Assembly: GCF_003590835.1 (NCBI RefSeq)
Contig: NZ_QYUQ01000003.1
Coordinates: 1-9,610 of the forward strand
From: Noviherbaspirillum sedimenti
Lineage (GTDB): Bacteria > Pseudomonadota > Gammaproteobacteria > Burkholderiales > Burkholderiaceae_D
DNA: 9,610 bases
Reading direction: 5' to 3'
This document shows positions 1 to 8,253 of the stretch, one piece after another. A model generated the notes under the pieces. The model was not told where the DNA came from. It saw nothing but the letters and a program-made list of their open reading frames with translations, and did not search any database. The position numbers and the translations under genes are program-made. Position 1 is the first letter of the stretch. Each line of letters starts with the position of its first letter.

Positions 1-1362
1 GAATGCCTGCGAGTTGCCGGTGACCGACGACGACGCCACTTCCGCGGCCAGCACGTCCGGCTGCACGCCGCGCCCGGCGTCGAACCAGGCGTCTTGCCGG
101 GTTTGCGCGAAACTGACGCGACTCTGGTCGAAGCTGGCGCCGACGGCGAATTGATGGTGCTCGGTCTGGCGCGACAGGTTCAGGGCCAGGCCGGCGCTGG
201 TCTGGCGGGTATGGGTGCGGTTCAATACCGCGTTGTGTTGCGCCGCCCCTTGCGCCGCGGTAAAGCCGCAGTCGTCGGGCTCTACCGCGCTGCCGTCGGG
301 ATTGAAGCCGTCTTCGCAATCTTCCACATACTCTTCGTAATCGCCGTTGACGTCGCCATTGAGCGTGTCGCGCCGGCTGCGCGCACATAGGCCAGCGTCG
401 ACAGCTCGGTGTCATCATTGATCCAGTGACGCAGATTGAAGGCTGCCTGCTGCAGTCGATTGCTGGTTTGATCCGGGTGGGTGTAGGCCGCGCGCCGGTC
501 GTTTTCGTACAAGCCGTTCGCCAGCGTGCCATCGGCCCAGCGGTAGCTCGGCAAAAGGCCGTTGCCGATCAGCTTGCTGTCGCCATGCAGGGCCGAGACA
601 TGCCATTGGGTCTGGCCCGAATCGCGGCCGACCTTGGCAAACAGGTTGCCCATGCGTCCGGCGGAATGCTCGCGCCAGCCATTTTCGAAACAGGGTGGTG
701 GCGACGAAGGCGTGCAATCCATTGTCGAAGCGGGCGCCGTAGCCGGCGTCGATGCGCTTTCTGGCATTGCTGCCGTAGGAGATCTCGGCGTCCATGCCGG
801 GATGGCTCCGGCCCGACTTGGTGGTGAATGCCAGCGCGCCGCCCAGCGTATTAAAGCCATACAGCGGGTTCGACCCCGGCACAAGCGTCAGGTCGGCGAT
901 CGCCGCCTCCGGCAGCATGTCCCAGTTGACCACGTCGCCGAACGGTTCGTTGACGCGCACGCCGTCGAGATACGCCGACAATCCCTGCGCCGAACCGAGG
1001 ATCGGCGAAGCGCGAAAGCCGCGGAAGGTGATGTCGTTCTGGAACGGACTGCCCTGGACTTCGTTGACGTTGACGCCAGTCAGGTTGGTCGCCAGGAAGT
1101 CGATCAGGTTGCCCGCCTGCGCCTGGCGCAGCGCGTCCGCGGACGCGGTCTGCACCGGATACGGCAGCAGGTCGCGCTCGATCCCGAGTCCCGGCACGGG
1201 CGTCTTTGCCACCACTTGAATCGGCGTCAGGGTGGCTTCAGGGCGCGCCGCTAACTCGCCTGCCTGCGCTAGTACAGGAACGCAGAAGGCAGCGGCAAGG
1301 AGGGGGGGCGTGCGGGATGCGGCGTGCCGGCGGTGTAATTGCGGCAGGGTAGAGTGGGGCAT
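1..1362 (-). pseudogene. TonB-dependent receptor, left-arm copy, frameshifted and partial
   Basis: This mirrors the right-arm receptor starting at 8254. The start at 1362 and about the first 225 residues are identical: signal peptide, plug domain and start of the barrel. A two-base loss with a local mismatch near 686-690 shifts the frame just after the residues ATTLF. A single missing G between 380 and 381 causes a second shift. The 3' part runs off the window at base 1. The breaks are most likely sequence errors in a duplicated arm and not evidence of gene decay. The intact model is the right-arm copy. Confidence 0.85.
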
Positions 1363-1400
1363 TAGATGTCTCCGGAAATTATAGGAATTGGTATTGACGT

Positions 1401-3303
1401 TTATTGCTGCGGGATCTTGCGGTAAATCTTGTTGCGGGAAACACCCAGGGCGCGCGCGGTGGCCGAGATATTGCCGCCATGCGCCGCCAGCGCATTCTGG
1501 ATTAACGATATTTCGACATCGTCGAGCGTGGCCGATGTCGGCATCGATACCGCCACTGTGTACTGATCGGGCCGCTTCGCCCGCTCTCGCCTCGCTGCAC
1601 CGCCTCGATATCGTCTAAAAAATCGTCGGGCAAATGCTCGCGGCGGATTTCGCGGTCGTCGCCGACCATGACGATGGCGGTACGCAGCAAATTGGTCAGC
1701 TGCCGGCAGTTGCCGGGCCAGTTGTGCCGCTTGAATAACTCCATCACCGCGGCCGATACGGTGCACTGCGTGCCGTCGGCCTCCGTTGCGATCAACCGTT
1801 CGATAACCACTTCCAGGTCGCTACGCTCACGCAAGGGCGGCAGTTTCACTACCAGGCCGTTCAAGCGGTAGTACAAGTCTTCGCGAAACACGCCGGCCGC
1901 AATCAGTTCGCGCAGGTTGCGGTGCGTGGCGCAGATCAGCGCCACGTTTACGGGGATCGAGCGACTGCTGCCCAGGGGCGTCACCATGCGCTCCTGCAGC
2001 ACGCGCAACAGGCGCGCCTGCAGGCTCAGGGGCATGTCGCCGATTTCATCCAGGAACAGCGTGCCGCCATTGGCTTGCAGGATCTTGCCGACGCTGCCTT
2101 TCTTGCGGGCGCCGGTGAAGGCACCGTCTTCATAGCCGAACAATTCGGATTCAATCAGGGTTTCGGGAATCGAGGCGCAATTGACGGCAACGAAGGGGCC
2201 GTTTGCGCGCGGCGAATCATTGTGGATGGCTTGCGCCAGCAATTCCTTGCCAGTGCCGGTTTCGCCGGTCACCAGGATGGCGATGTCGCGCCCGAGCACC
2301 TTGTTCACCTTGTCGATCAGGGCGGCGATCTGGACATCGCCGGTATTCAGGTAATGCAGGCTCGACAAGCGGCGTGTGGCCTGCTGCTCGACTCTTTGCG
2401 CAGCTTGCGCTTGCAGCGGCACGCTGCGCTCGGATGCGCCAGGATGTAACTGGTCAGCCTGAAAAAACATGTTTGCCCGGTGCAGTTGCGCGCGCGCATA
2501 GACCCGCACTCCGCTGTGCATGCACAGGTTCAAAAAAACCGGCGCGGCGGTGCGGTAATGGTCGAACAGGGCTGACACCGGCAAGCCGAACAGCGAACTG
2601 AAGGTATGCATTTTCAGCGCGGTGAGTGGCAAGCCGAGCTGGAACAGGCCACTGCGGTGGCCGACAGGAAGCGCCCGCCCTGGGTGAAGGCGGCAATGCC
2701 TTCCATCAGGGTGCCGATGAATTCCGGCCGGCTGTGGAAATGCAGCGTGATTGCATCCTGATAGGCGGCGGAAAACACCTGGTTTTCGATCATTTGCGCC
2801 GACATGCGCACCAGCCCCATGGTGTGCTTGTGAAAACTGTTCTGGTCGCCGGTGACGTCCAGAACGCCGATCACGCTGCCTTCCGAATCGAAGATTGGCG
2901 CCGCCGAACAGGTCAGGAAATGATTGGCAATCAGGTAATGTTCATTGGCGTGGACCTGGGCCGGCGCCTGTTCGGCGATGGCGGTGCCGATCGCATTGGT
3001 GCCCTTGCTCTGTTCCGACCAGGCCACACCCGGCTGCAGCGCGACCCGGTTGGCTTTTTCCAGGAAGTCGTCGTCGCCCAATGTATGCACGATCAAGCCA
3101 TGAGCATCGGTCAGGATGACCATGTTATGGGTATTGATGATTTGTTCGTACAGCGTTTCCATCACCGGCAGCGCATGCGTGTGCAAGACCCGATTTTGCT
3201 CGATGGCCAGCGTCAGGTCGGTGCGGCTCACCGAGCTGAAGTCGGGAATCGCGCTCTCAGTCAGGCCGTAAGCGACGGAACGTTCGCGGGATTCTTTTAT
3301 CAT
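1401..3303 (-). pseudogene. Sigma-54 activator (AcoR type), left-arm copy, two frameshifts
   Basis: This mirrors the intact 634-residue regulator at 6311-8215. The start at 3303 and the GAF-containing first ~215 residues match. A lost base in a two-base run at about 2658 then shifts the frame. The frame with the linker and AAA+ domain (Walker A, GAFTGA) reads on to about 1556, where a lost C shifts it again. The Fis-type helix-turn-helix and the stop at 1401 lie in a third frame. Three fragments together give the whole protein, which is the pattern expected from uncorrected indels. Confidence 0.85.
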
Positions 3304-3599
3304 GGCGCCTGCCCCTACTACAGTTCATAACATGCACTAATTCGCACAAACCGTGCCAATTGGTAAAAATGCGATGAAACCTCTATCTTGGCGCGATTTT
3401 TCGCCCGGCCTCCCTTTATCGCCCTGCGGCGCGGTCGGTGGCGCCGGTGACTGTTTCACTTTTTGCGATTGTTGTGCTCGCAAATGCAACACCTGTTCCA
3501 AAACGAATCAATGCATGGGGCGCGAACGTGCCAGAAATGCTTGGCATGGCAATTGCAGATAGCGCTCCACTCATTTCAAAACCAATAGGAGGAGTCATC

Positions 3600-4074
3600 A
3601 TGAAATTCGCAAAACGCTTCATCGCCATCAGTTCTGTCTTTGCCGCCCTTTGCGCGGTCACGCTGCCTGCCGCCGCGCATGGCGACGTTACGCCACAGGC
3701 GGTCGACACCAAGTCACTACCGAAACTGGGCGACAAGTGGGCCACCGAAAATCCCTACCGGGGCAATGTCGATGCGGTCAAGGTCGGCACCTCGGCGTAC
3801 ACCCAGAACTGCGCGCGTTGCCACGGCCTGGATGCGATTTCCGGCGGTATCGCCCCCCGACTTGCGCTTGCTCGACCGCGACTGCATGGGGCAAAAGAAC
3901 GAGGCCAAAAAGCAGGCTTGCTTTAAGGAAAATGATGGCTATTACGCCACCTCGGTCCGCCAGGGCAAGGTGCGCAATGGCGCCGTGTACATGCCCCCCT
4001 TCGAGGGCATGTTGAGTCAGGAAGCGGTGTGGGCGATGAAGGCGTATCTGGAAACCCGTCGCGCAACCAAGTAA
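3600..4074 (+). pseudogene. pedF: Cytochrome c-550 PedF, left-arm copy, frameshifted
   Basis: This mirrors the intact gene at 5541-6014. The start ATG at 3600 follows the strong ribosome binding site AGGAGGAG (3587-3594). The signal peptide and the haem motif CARCH are present. A run of six C at 3853-3858, against five in the right arm, shifts the frame just after the residues SGGIAP. The out-of-frame read then ends early near 3926, while the original C-terminus continues in another frame to the stop at 4072-4074. A homopolymer length error is the simplest explanation. Confidence 0.85.
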
Positions 4075-4149
4075 GCCGGCAAGACGGGGGGCTTCCCGTC
4101 CCCGCAATGTGCCCGCCGCAGACGGGCATTCAACGCATTGGAGACAAGC

Positions 4150-4850
4150 ATGCCCAAGTTTTTTTTTCGCAGCATCGCTGCGTTGATGGTGATTTTTCTG
4201 GCATGGTCACTGGCATTGCCGGCGCATGCCGACATGGAAAAAATCCGCCAGTCGGGCGCCTTGAAAGTGGCGGTCTATGACGACCTGGCGCCATTTTCGG
4301 CCGGTGGCCGCGGCATCGATATCGAGCTCGCTGAGGCCCTGGCGAAAAAGCTGGGGTTAAAGCTGGCGCTGCTGTCGTTTCCGGCCGGCGAAAATCTCGG
4401 TGACGACTTGCGCAACATGGTGTGGAAGGGGCATTACCTCGGCTACGGTCCGGCCGACGTACTGCTGCATGTGCCGGTCGACCGCCACCTGATCGCGAAC
4501 AACCCGAAGGTGGAAATCTTCGCGCCGTATTACCGCGACGCGGTGCAACTGGTGCGTCGCGTGGCGACGGTGCCCAACTACGACGGCCTGGCGTCACTCG
4601 CCGGGAAAAAAATCGGCGTCGAAAAAATTTCGATCGCCGCCGTCGTCCTGCTGGGAGAGGAAGGCGGCAAATATCGCGAGCAAGTCAGGATTTATCCGAC
4701 CGCCGTCGAGGCGCTGGCGCAGCTCCAGGCTGGCGCCATCCGATGCCAGTACTGGCCAATCGTTCGGAAACGACGGCCTGGCCGCGGACCCGGGAAGTTC
4801 ACATCGTGACTTGATTCCGCGCCTGCCGCCGGCAGGGCTGGTTTGATTCG
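4150..4850 (+). pseudogene. Quinoprotein dehydrogenase-associated substrate-binding protein, left-arm copy, truncated
   Basis: This is the same gene as the right-arm copy starting at 5465. The chosen start is ATG 4150, six bases after GGAGA (4140-4144); an in-frame TTG at 4138 lies within the same ribosome binding site and is less likely. The first 197 residues match the right arm exactly, up to LQAGAI. An extra base at about 4741 then shifts the frame, and the unshifted frame stops at 4807-4809. Correcting that one base gives ...AIDASTGQSF and carries on into the loop with GLAADPG and LIPRLPPAGL before a TGA at 4844-4846. The left arm plus loop may therefore hold slightly more of the native gene than the right arm, but with several errors. 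The true C-terminus is absent. Confidence 0.75.
4766..4850. other. Unpaired centre (loop) of the palindrome
   Basis: These 85 bases are the only stretch without a mirror partner. They are flanked by CCAATCGTTC (4756-4765) and GAACGATTGG (4851-4860), the innermost paired bases. Read on the plus strand, one frame gives GLAADPG (4775-4795) and LIPRLPPAGL (4811-4840), then TGA at 4844-4846. This resembles a continuation of the substrate-binding protein gene that enters from the left arm, with sequencing errors. The minus strand is also open through the loop, so the native direction is not proven. No promoter or RNA gene is visible here. Confidence 0.8.
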
Positions 4851-5465
4851 GAACGATTGGCCAGTACTGGCAGCGATGGCGCCAGCCTGGAGCTGCGCCA
4901 GCGCCTCGACGGCGGTCGGATAAATCCTGACTTGCTCGCGATATTTGCCGCCTTCCTCTCCCAGCAGGACGACGGCGGCGATCGAAATTTTTTCGACGCC
5001 GATTTTTTTCCCGGCGAGTGACGCCAGGCCGTCGTAGTTGGGCACCGTCGCCACGCGACGCACCAGTTGCACCGCGTCGCGGTAATACGGCGCGAAGATT
5101 TCCACCTTCGGGTTGTTCGCGATCAGGTGGCGGTCGACCGGCACATGCAGCAGTACGTCGGCCGGACCGTAGCCGAGGTAATGCCCCTTCCACACCATGT
5201 TGCGCAAGTCGTCACCGAGATTTTCGCCGGCCGGAAACGACAGCAGCGCCAGCTTTAACCCCAGCTTTTTCGCCAGGGCCTCAGCGAGCTCGATATCGAT
5301 GCCGCGGCCACCGGCCGAAAATGGCGCCAGGTCGTCATAGACCGCCACTTTCAAGGCGCCCGACTGGCGGATTTTTTCCATGTCGGCATGCGCCGGCAAT
5401 GCCAGTGACCATGCCAGAAAAATCACCATCAACGCAGCGATGCTGCGAAAAAAAAACTTGGGCAT
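4851..5465 (-). CDS. Quinoprotein dehydrogenase-associated ABC-type substrate-binding protein, 3' end missing
   Basis: This is a periplasmic solute-binding-like protein of the family found beside PQQ-dependent alcohol dehydrogenases (XoxJ-like; ped/exa clusters). Its exact role is unsettled; proposals include helping the dehydrogenase mature or binding a partner. Residues 1-28 form a signal peptide (FFFRS, hydrophobic core, cleavage near PAHA-D). The mature part starts with EKIRQSGALKVAVYDD, typical of the family-3 solute-binding fold, with GIDIELAEALAKKLG at 55-69. The hallmark GHYLGYGPADVLLHVPVD lies at 94-111. About 205 native residues are visible; relatives run to roughly 260. The frame stays open to 4692, but beyond 4851 it crosses the loop and then reads the antisense of the opposite arm, so that tail is artificial. 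ATG 5465 is preferred because GGAGA sits six bases upstream. It follows pedF by 75 bases and is probably cotranscribed. Confidence 0.85.
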
Positions 5466-5470
5466 GCTTG

Positions 5471-5475
5471 TCTCC
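5471..5475 (-). promoter_or_regulatory. Ribosome binding site of the substrate-binding protein gene
   Basis: GGAGA on the minus strand lies six bases before the ATG at 5465. It decides the start: the upstream in-frame TTG at 5477 overlaps this site and would leave no room for ribosome binding. The predicted signal peptide also begins more naturally with MPKFFF. Confidence 0.7.
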
Positions 5476-5486
5476 AATGCGTTGAA

Positions 5487-5532
5487 TGCCCGTCTGCGGC
5501 GGGCACATTGCGGGGACGGGAAGCCCCCCGTC
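5487..5532 (-). other. Two GC-rich hairpins between pedF and the substrate-binding gene
   Basis: Read on the minus strand after the pedF stop, GACGGG pairs with CCCGTC across a six-base loop (5515-5532). Then TGCCCG pairs with CGGGCA across a seven-base loop (5487-5505). Neither is followed by a T-run, so they do not look like complete intrinsic terminators. They could stabilise the upstream pedF message or reduce read-through into the next gene. The left-arm mirror is at 4083-4128. Confidence 0.5.
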
Positions 5533-5540
5533 TTGCCGGC

Positions 5541-6014
5541 TTACTTGGTTGCGCGACGGGTTTCCAGATACGCCTTCATCGCCCACACCGCTTCCTGACT
5601 CAACATGCCCTCGAAGGGGGGCATGTACACGGCGCCATTGCGCACCTTGCCCTGGCGGACCGAGGTGGCGTAATAGCCATCATTTTCCTTAAAGCAAGCC
5701 TGCTTTTTGGCCTCGTTCTTTTGCCCCATGCAGTCGCGGTCGAGCAAGCGCAAGTCGGGGGCGATACCGCCGGAAATCGCATCCAGGCCGTGGCAACGCG
5801 CGCAGTTCTGGGTGTACGCCGAGGTGCCGACCTTGACCGCATCGACATTGCCCCGGTAGGGATTTTCGGTGGCCCACTTGTCGCCCAGTTTCGGTAGTGA
5901 CTTGGTGTCGACCGCCTGTGGCGTAACGTCGCCATGCGCGGCGGCAGGCAGCGTGACCGCGCAAAGGGCGGCAAAGACAGAACTGATGGCGATGAAGCGT
6001 TTTGCGAATTTCAT
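5541..6014 (-). CDS. pedF: Cytochrome c-550 of the PedF family
   Basis: This is a periplasmic monohaem c-type cytochrome that takes electrons from PQQ-dependent alcohol dehydrogenases (PedE/ExaA/XoxF types) and passes them to the respiratory chain. It is 157 residues long. A Sec signal peptide covers about 1-26 (cleavage after PAAA, before HGD). The mature N-terminus HGDVTPQAVDTKSLPKLGDKW is characteristic of PedF. Haem attaches at C71-A-R-C74-H75, and M131 in VYMPPFEG is the likely sixth haem ligand. C95 and C107 in an inserted stretch could form a disulfide. The C-terminal helix LSQEAVWAMKAYLETR is also family-typical. The start is set by AGGAGGAG (6020-6027), five bases upstream. It is the first gene of its transcript, followed by the substrate-binding gene and divergent from the activator gene. 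A sigma-54 promoter lies about 45 bases upstream. Confidence 0.9.
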   Translation of the reverse strand: MKFAKRFIAISSVFAALCAVTLPAAAHGDVTPQAVDTKSLPKLGDKWATENPYRGNVDAVKVGTSAYTQNCARCHGLDAISGGIAPDLRLLDRDCMGQKNEAKKQACFKENDGYYATSVRQGKVRNGAVYMPPFEGMLSQEAVWAMKAYLETRRATK

Positions 6015-6056
6015 GATGACTCCTCCTATTGGTTTTGAAATGAGTGGAGCGCTATC

Positions 6057-6072
6057 TGCAATTGCCATGCCA
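6057..6072 (-). promoter_or_regulatory. Sigma-54 (-24/-12) promoter of pedF
   Basis: The minus strand reads TGGCATGGCAATTGCA, which matches the sigma-54 consensus TGGCAYG-N4-TTGCW with the required GG and GC ten bases apart. Transcription would begin near 6047, leaving a leader of about 33 bases with a strong ribosome binding site. The divergent neighbour encodes a sigma-54 activator, which supports the call. The left-arm copy is at 3542-3557. Confidence 0.85.
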
Positions 6073-6095
6073 AGCATTTCTGGCACGTTCGCGCC

Positions 6096-6108
6096 CCATG
6101 CATTGATT
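6096..6108 (-). promoter_or_regulatory. IHF-like binding site
   Basis: The minus strand reads AATCAATGCATGG, matching eight of the nine fixed positions of the IHF consensus WATCAA-N4-TTR. It sits between the proposed activator site and the sigma-54 promoter, where DNA bending is normally needed. The motif is short, so the support is mostly positional. The left-arm copy is at 3506-3518. Confidence 0.45.
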
Positions 6109-6129
6109 CGTTTTGGAACAGGTGTTGCA

Positions 6130-6152
6130 TTTGCGAGCACAACAATCGCAAA
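6130..6152. promoter_or_regulatory. Candidate upstream activator site (inverted repeat)
   Basis: TTTGCGA and its exact complement TCGCAAA are separated by nine bases, so the half-site centres are 16 bases apart. The centre is about 94 bases upstream of the predicted pedF transcription start, a normal distance for an enhancer-binding activator dimer. The regulator encoded next door is the obvious candidate ligand, but no binding motif for this subfamily is known to me. The left-arm copy is at 3462-3484. Confidence 0.5.
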
Positions 6153-6310
6153 AAGTGAAACAGTCACCGGCGCCACCGACCGCGCCGCAGGGCGATAAAG
6201 GGAGGCCGGGCGAAAAATCGCGCCAAGATAGAGGTTTCATCGCATTTTTACCAATTGGCACGGTTTGTGCGAATTAGTGCATGTTATGAACTGTAGTAGG
6301 GGCAGGCGCC

Positions 6311-8215
6311 ATGATAAAAGAATCCCGCGAACGTTCCGTCGCTTACGGCCTGACTGAGAGCGCGATTCCCGACTTCAGCTCGGTGAGCCGCACCGACCTG
6401 ACGCTGGCCATCGAGCAAAATCGGGTCTTGCACACGCATGCGCTGCCGGTGATGGAAACGCTGTACGAACAAATCATCAATACCCATAACATGGTCATCC
6501 TGACCGATGCTCATGGCTTGATCGTGCATACATTGGGCGACGACGACTTCCTGGAAAAAGCCAACCGGGTCGCGCTGCAGCCGGGTGTGGCCTGGTCGGA
6601 ACAGAGCAAGGGCACCAATGCGATCGGCACCGCCATCGCCGAACAGGCGCCGGCCCAGGTCCACGCCAATGAACATTACCTGATTGCCAATCATTTCCTG
6701 ACCTGTTCGGCGGCGCCAATCTTCGATTCGGAAGGCAGCGTGATCGGCGTTCTGGACGTCACCGGCGACCAGAACAGTTTTCACAAGCACACCATGGGGC
6801 TGGTGCGCATGTCGGCGCAAATGATCGAAAACCAGGTGTTTTCCGCCGCCTATCAGGATGCAATCACGCTGCATTTCCACAGCCGGCCGGAATTCATCGG
6901 CACCCTGATGGAAGGCATTGCCGCCTTCACCCAGGGCGGGCGCTTCCTGTCGGCCAACCGCAGTGGCCTGTTCCAGCTCGGCTTGCCACTCACCGCGCTG
7001 AAAATGCATACCTTCAGTTCGCTGTTCGGCTTGCCGGTGTCAGCCCTGTTCGACCATTACCGCACCGCCGCGCCGGTTTTTTTGAACCTGTGCATGCACA
7101 GCGGAGTGCGGGTCTATGCGCGCGCGCAACTGCACCGGGCAAACATGTTTTTTCAGGCTGACCAGTTACATCCTGGCGCATCCGAGCGCAGCGTGCCGCT
7201 GCAAGCGCAAGCTGCGCAAAGAGTCGAGCAGCAGGCCACACGCCGCTTGTCGAGCCTGCATTACCTGAATACCGGCGATGTCCAGATCGCCGCCCTGATC
7301 GACAAGGTGAACAAGGTGCTCGGGCGCGACATCGCCATCCTGGTGACCGGCGAAACCGGCACTGGCAAGGAATTGCTGGCGCAAGCCATCCACAATGATT
7401 CGCCGCGCGCAAACGGCCCCTTCGTTGCCGTCAATTGCGCCTCGATTCCCGAAACCCTGATTGAATCCGAATTGTTCGGCTATGAAGACGGTGCCTTCAC
7501 CGGCGCCCGCAAGAAAGGCAGCGTCGGCAAGATCCTGCAAGCCAATGGCGGCACGCTGTTCCTGGATGAAATCGGCGACATGCCCCTGAGCCTGCAGGCG
7601 CGCCTGTTGCGCGTGCTGCAGGAGCGCATGGTGACGCCCCTGGGCAGCAGTCGCTCGATCCCCGTAAACGTGGCGCTGATCTGCGCCACGCACCGCAACC
7701 TGCGCGAACTGATTGCGGCCGGCGTGTTTCGCGAAGACTTGTACTACCGCTTGAACGGCCTGGTAGTGAAACTGCCGCCCTTGCGTGAGCGTAGCGACCT
7801 GGAAGTGGTTATCGAACGGTTGATCGCAACGGAGGCCGACGGCACGCAGTGCACCGTATCGGCCGCGGTGATGGAGTTATTCAAGCGGCACAACTGGCCC
7901 GGCAACTGCCGGCAGCTGACCAATTTGCTGCGTACCGCCATCGTCATGGTCGGCGACGACCGCGAAATCCGCCGCGAGCATTTGCCCGACGATTTTTTAG
8001 ACGATATCGAGGCGGTGCAGCGAGGCGAGAGCGGGCGAAGCGGCCCGATCAGTACACAGGTGGCGGTATCGATGCCGACATCGGCCACGCTCGACGATGT
8101 CGAAATATCGTTAATCCAGAATGCGCTGGCGGCGCATGGCGGCAATATCTCGGCCACCGCGCGCGCCCTGGGTGTTTCCCGCAACAAGATTTACCGCAAG
8201 ATCCCGCAGCAATAA
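6311..8215 (+). CDS. Sigma-54-dependent activator, AcoR type (GAF-AAA+-Fis HTH)
   Basis: This cytoplasmic enhancer-binding protein remodels sigma-54 RNA polymerase using ATP. It has 634 residues. An N-terminal GAF sensor spans about 45-185 (GTNAIGTAIAE at 101-111, GSVIGVLDVTGD at 142-153, typical of AcoR relatives). A PAS-like segment follows at about 195-260. The AAA+ domain spans about 320-560, with Walker A GETGTGKE at 347-354, the sigma-54-contacting loop GAFTGA at 394-399, Walker B GTLFLDEIGD at 414-423, REDLYYRLN at 474-482, and WPGNCRQL at 529-536 in place of the usual WPGNVREL. A Fis helix-turn-helix occupies about 595-632. No response-regulator receiver domain is visible, so it probably senses a small molecule directly. 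The start has AGGGG (6298-6302) eight bases upstream. It diverges from pedF, whose promoter is sigma-54 type, and is therefore its likely activator. The inducer is unknown; an alcohol or aldehyde is an inference. Confidence 0.92.
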   Translation: MIKESRERSVAYGLTESAIPDFSSVSRTDLTLAIEQNRVLHTHALPVMETLYEQIINTHNMVILTDAHGLIVHTLGDDDFLEKANRVALQPGVAWSEQSKGTNAIGTAIAEQAPAQVHANEHYLIANHFLTCSAAPIFDSEGSVIGVLDVTGDQNSFHKHTMGLVRMSAQMIENQVFSAAYQDAITLHFHSRPEFIGTLMEGIAAFTQGGRFLSANRSGLFQLGLPLTALKMHTFSSLFGLPVSALFDHYRTAAPVFLNLCMHSGVRVYARAQLHRANMFFQADQLHPGASERSVPLQAQAAQRVEQQATRRLSSLHYLNTGDVQIAALIDKVNKVLGRDIAILVTGETGTGKELLAQAIHNDSPRANGPFVAVNCASIPETLIESELFGYEDGAFTGARKKGSVGKILQANGGTLFLDEIGDMPLSLQARLLRVLQERMVTPLGSSRSIPVNVALICATHRNLRELIAAGVFREDLYYRLNGLVVKLPPLRERSDLEVVIERLIATEADGTQCTVSAAVMELFKRHNWPGNCRQLTNLLRTAIVMVGDDREIRREHLPDDFLDDIEAVQRGESGRSGPISTQVAVSMPTSATLDDVEISLIQNALAAHGGNISATARALGVSRNKIYRKIPQQ

Positions 8216-8232
8216 ACGTCAATACCAATTCC

Positions 8233-8238
8233 TATAAT
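8233..8238 (+). promoter_or_regulatory. Possible -10 element before the receptor gene
   Basis: A perfect TATAAT lies in the 38-base gap between the regulator stop and the receptor start. No good -35 hexamer is visible 16-18 bases upstream (CAATAA region) and there is no extended -10 TG. A transcript would start near 8245, giving a very short leader that overlaps the GGAGA ribosome binding site (8243-8247). Cotranscription with the regulator is at least as likely. Confidence 0.25.
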
Positions 8239-8253
8239 TTCCGGAGACATCTA

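Larger units (their letters stand above)
9..4765. repeat. Left arm of a 9.6 kb near-perfect inverted repeat (error-bearing copy)
   Basis: This arm is the reverse complement of 4851-9610. Paired positions sum to 9614-9619; the sum drifts only where one arm gains or loses a base. Examples are position 9 with 9610, 1362 with 8254, 3303 with 6311, 3600 with 6014 and 4074 with 5541. I located six differences, near 380/381, 686-690, 1556, 2658, 3853-3858 and 4740-4744. The first five each break a gene that is open in the right arm; the sixth shifts the frame just before the palindrome centre. Bases 1-8 continue the receptor gene beyond the mirrored end, so the palindrome probably runs past the window. 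The arm is best read as an unpolished duplicate of the right arm. Confidence 0.97.

Noticed and set aside
3344..3356. GCAC-N5-GTGC inverted repeat upstream of the regulator start (mirror near 6258-6270) as an autoregulatory operator
   Set aside because: Only four base pairs per half-site, which is easily found by chance; no second copy or known motif supports it.
4692..4850. C-terminal tail of the minus-strand substrate-binding frame as a novel domain
   Set aside because: It is read through the loop and then the antisense of the opposite arm, so it is a product of the fold-back junction.
4700..4920. Hairpin telomere junction or replication origin at the palindrome centre
   Set aside because: The centre interrupts a coding gene. 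I see no AT-rich unwinding region, iterons, DnaA boxes or protelomerase gene.
6241..6310. Sigma-70 promoter for the regulator gene
   Set aside because: A TTGGCA hexamer is present near 6254, but no convincing -10 follows at the right spacing, so no promoter is called.
6284..7009. 241-residue open frame on the minus strand, opposite the regulator's GAF region
   Set aside because: It lies antisense to a conserved domain and shows no recognisable motifs.
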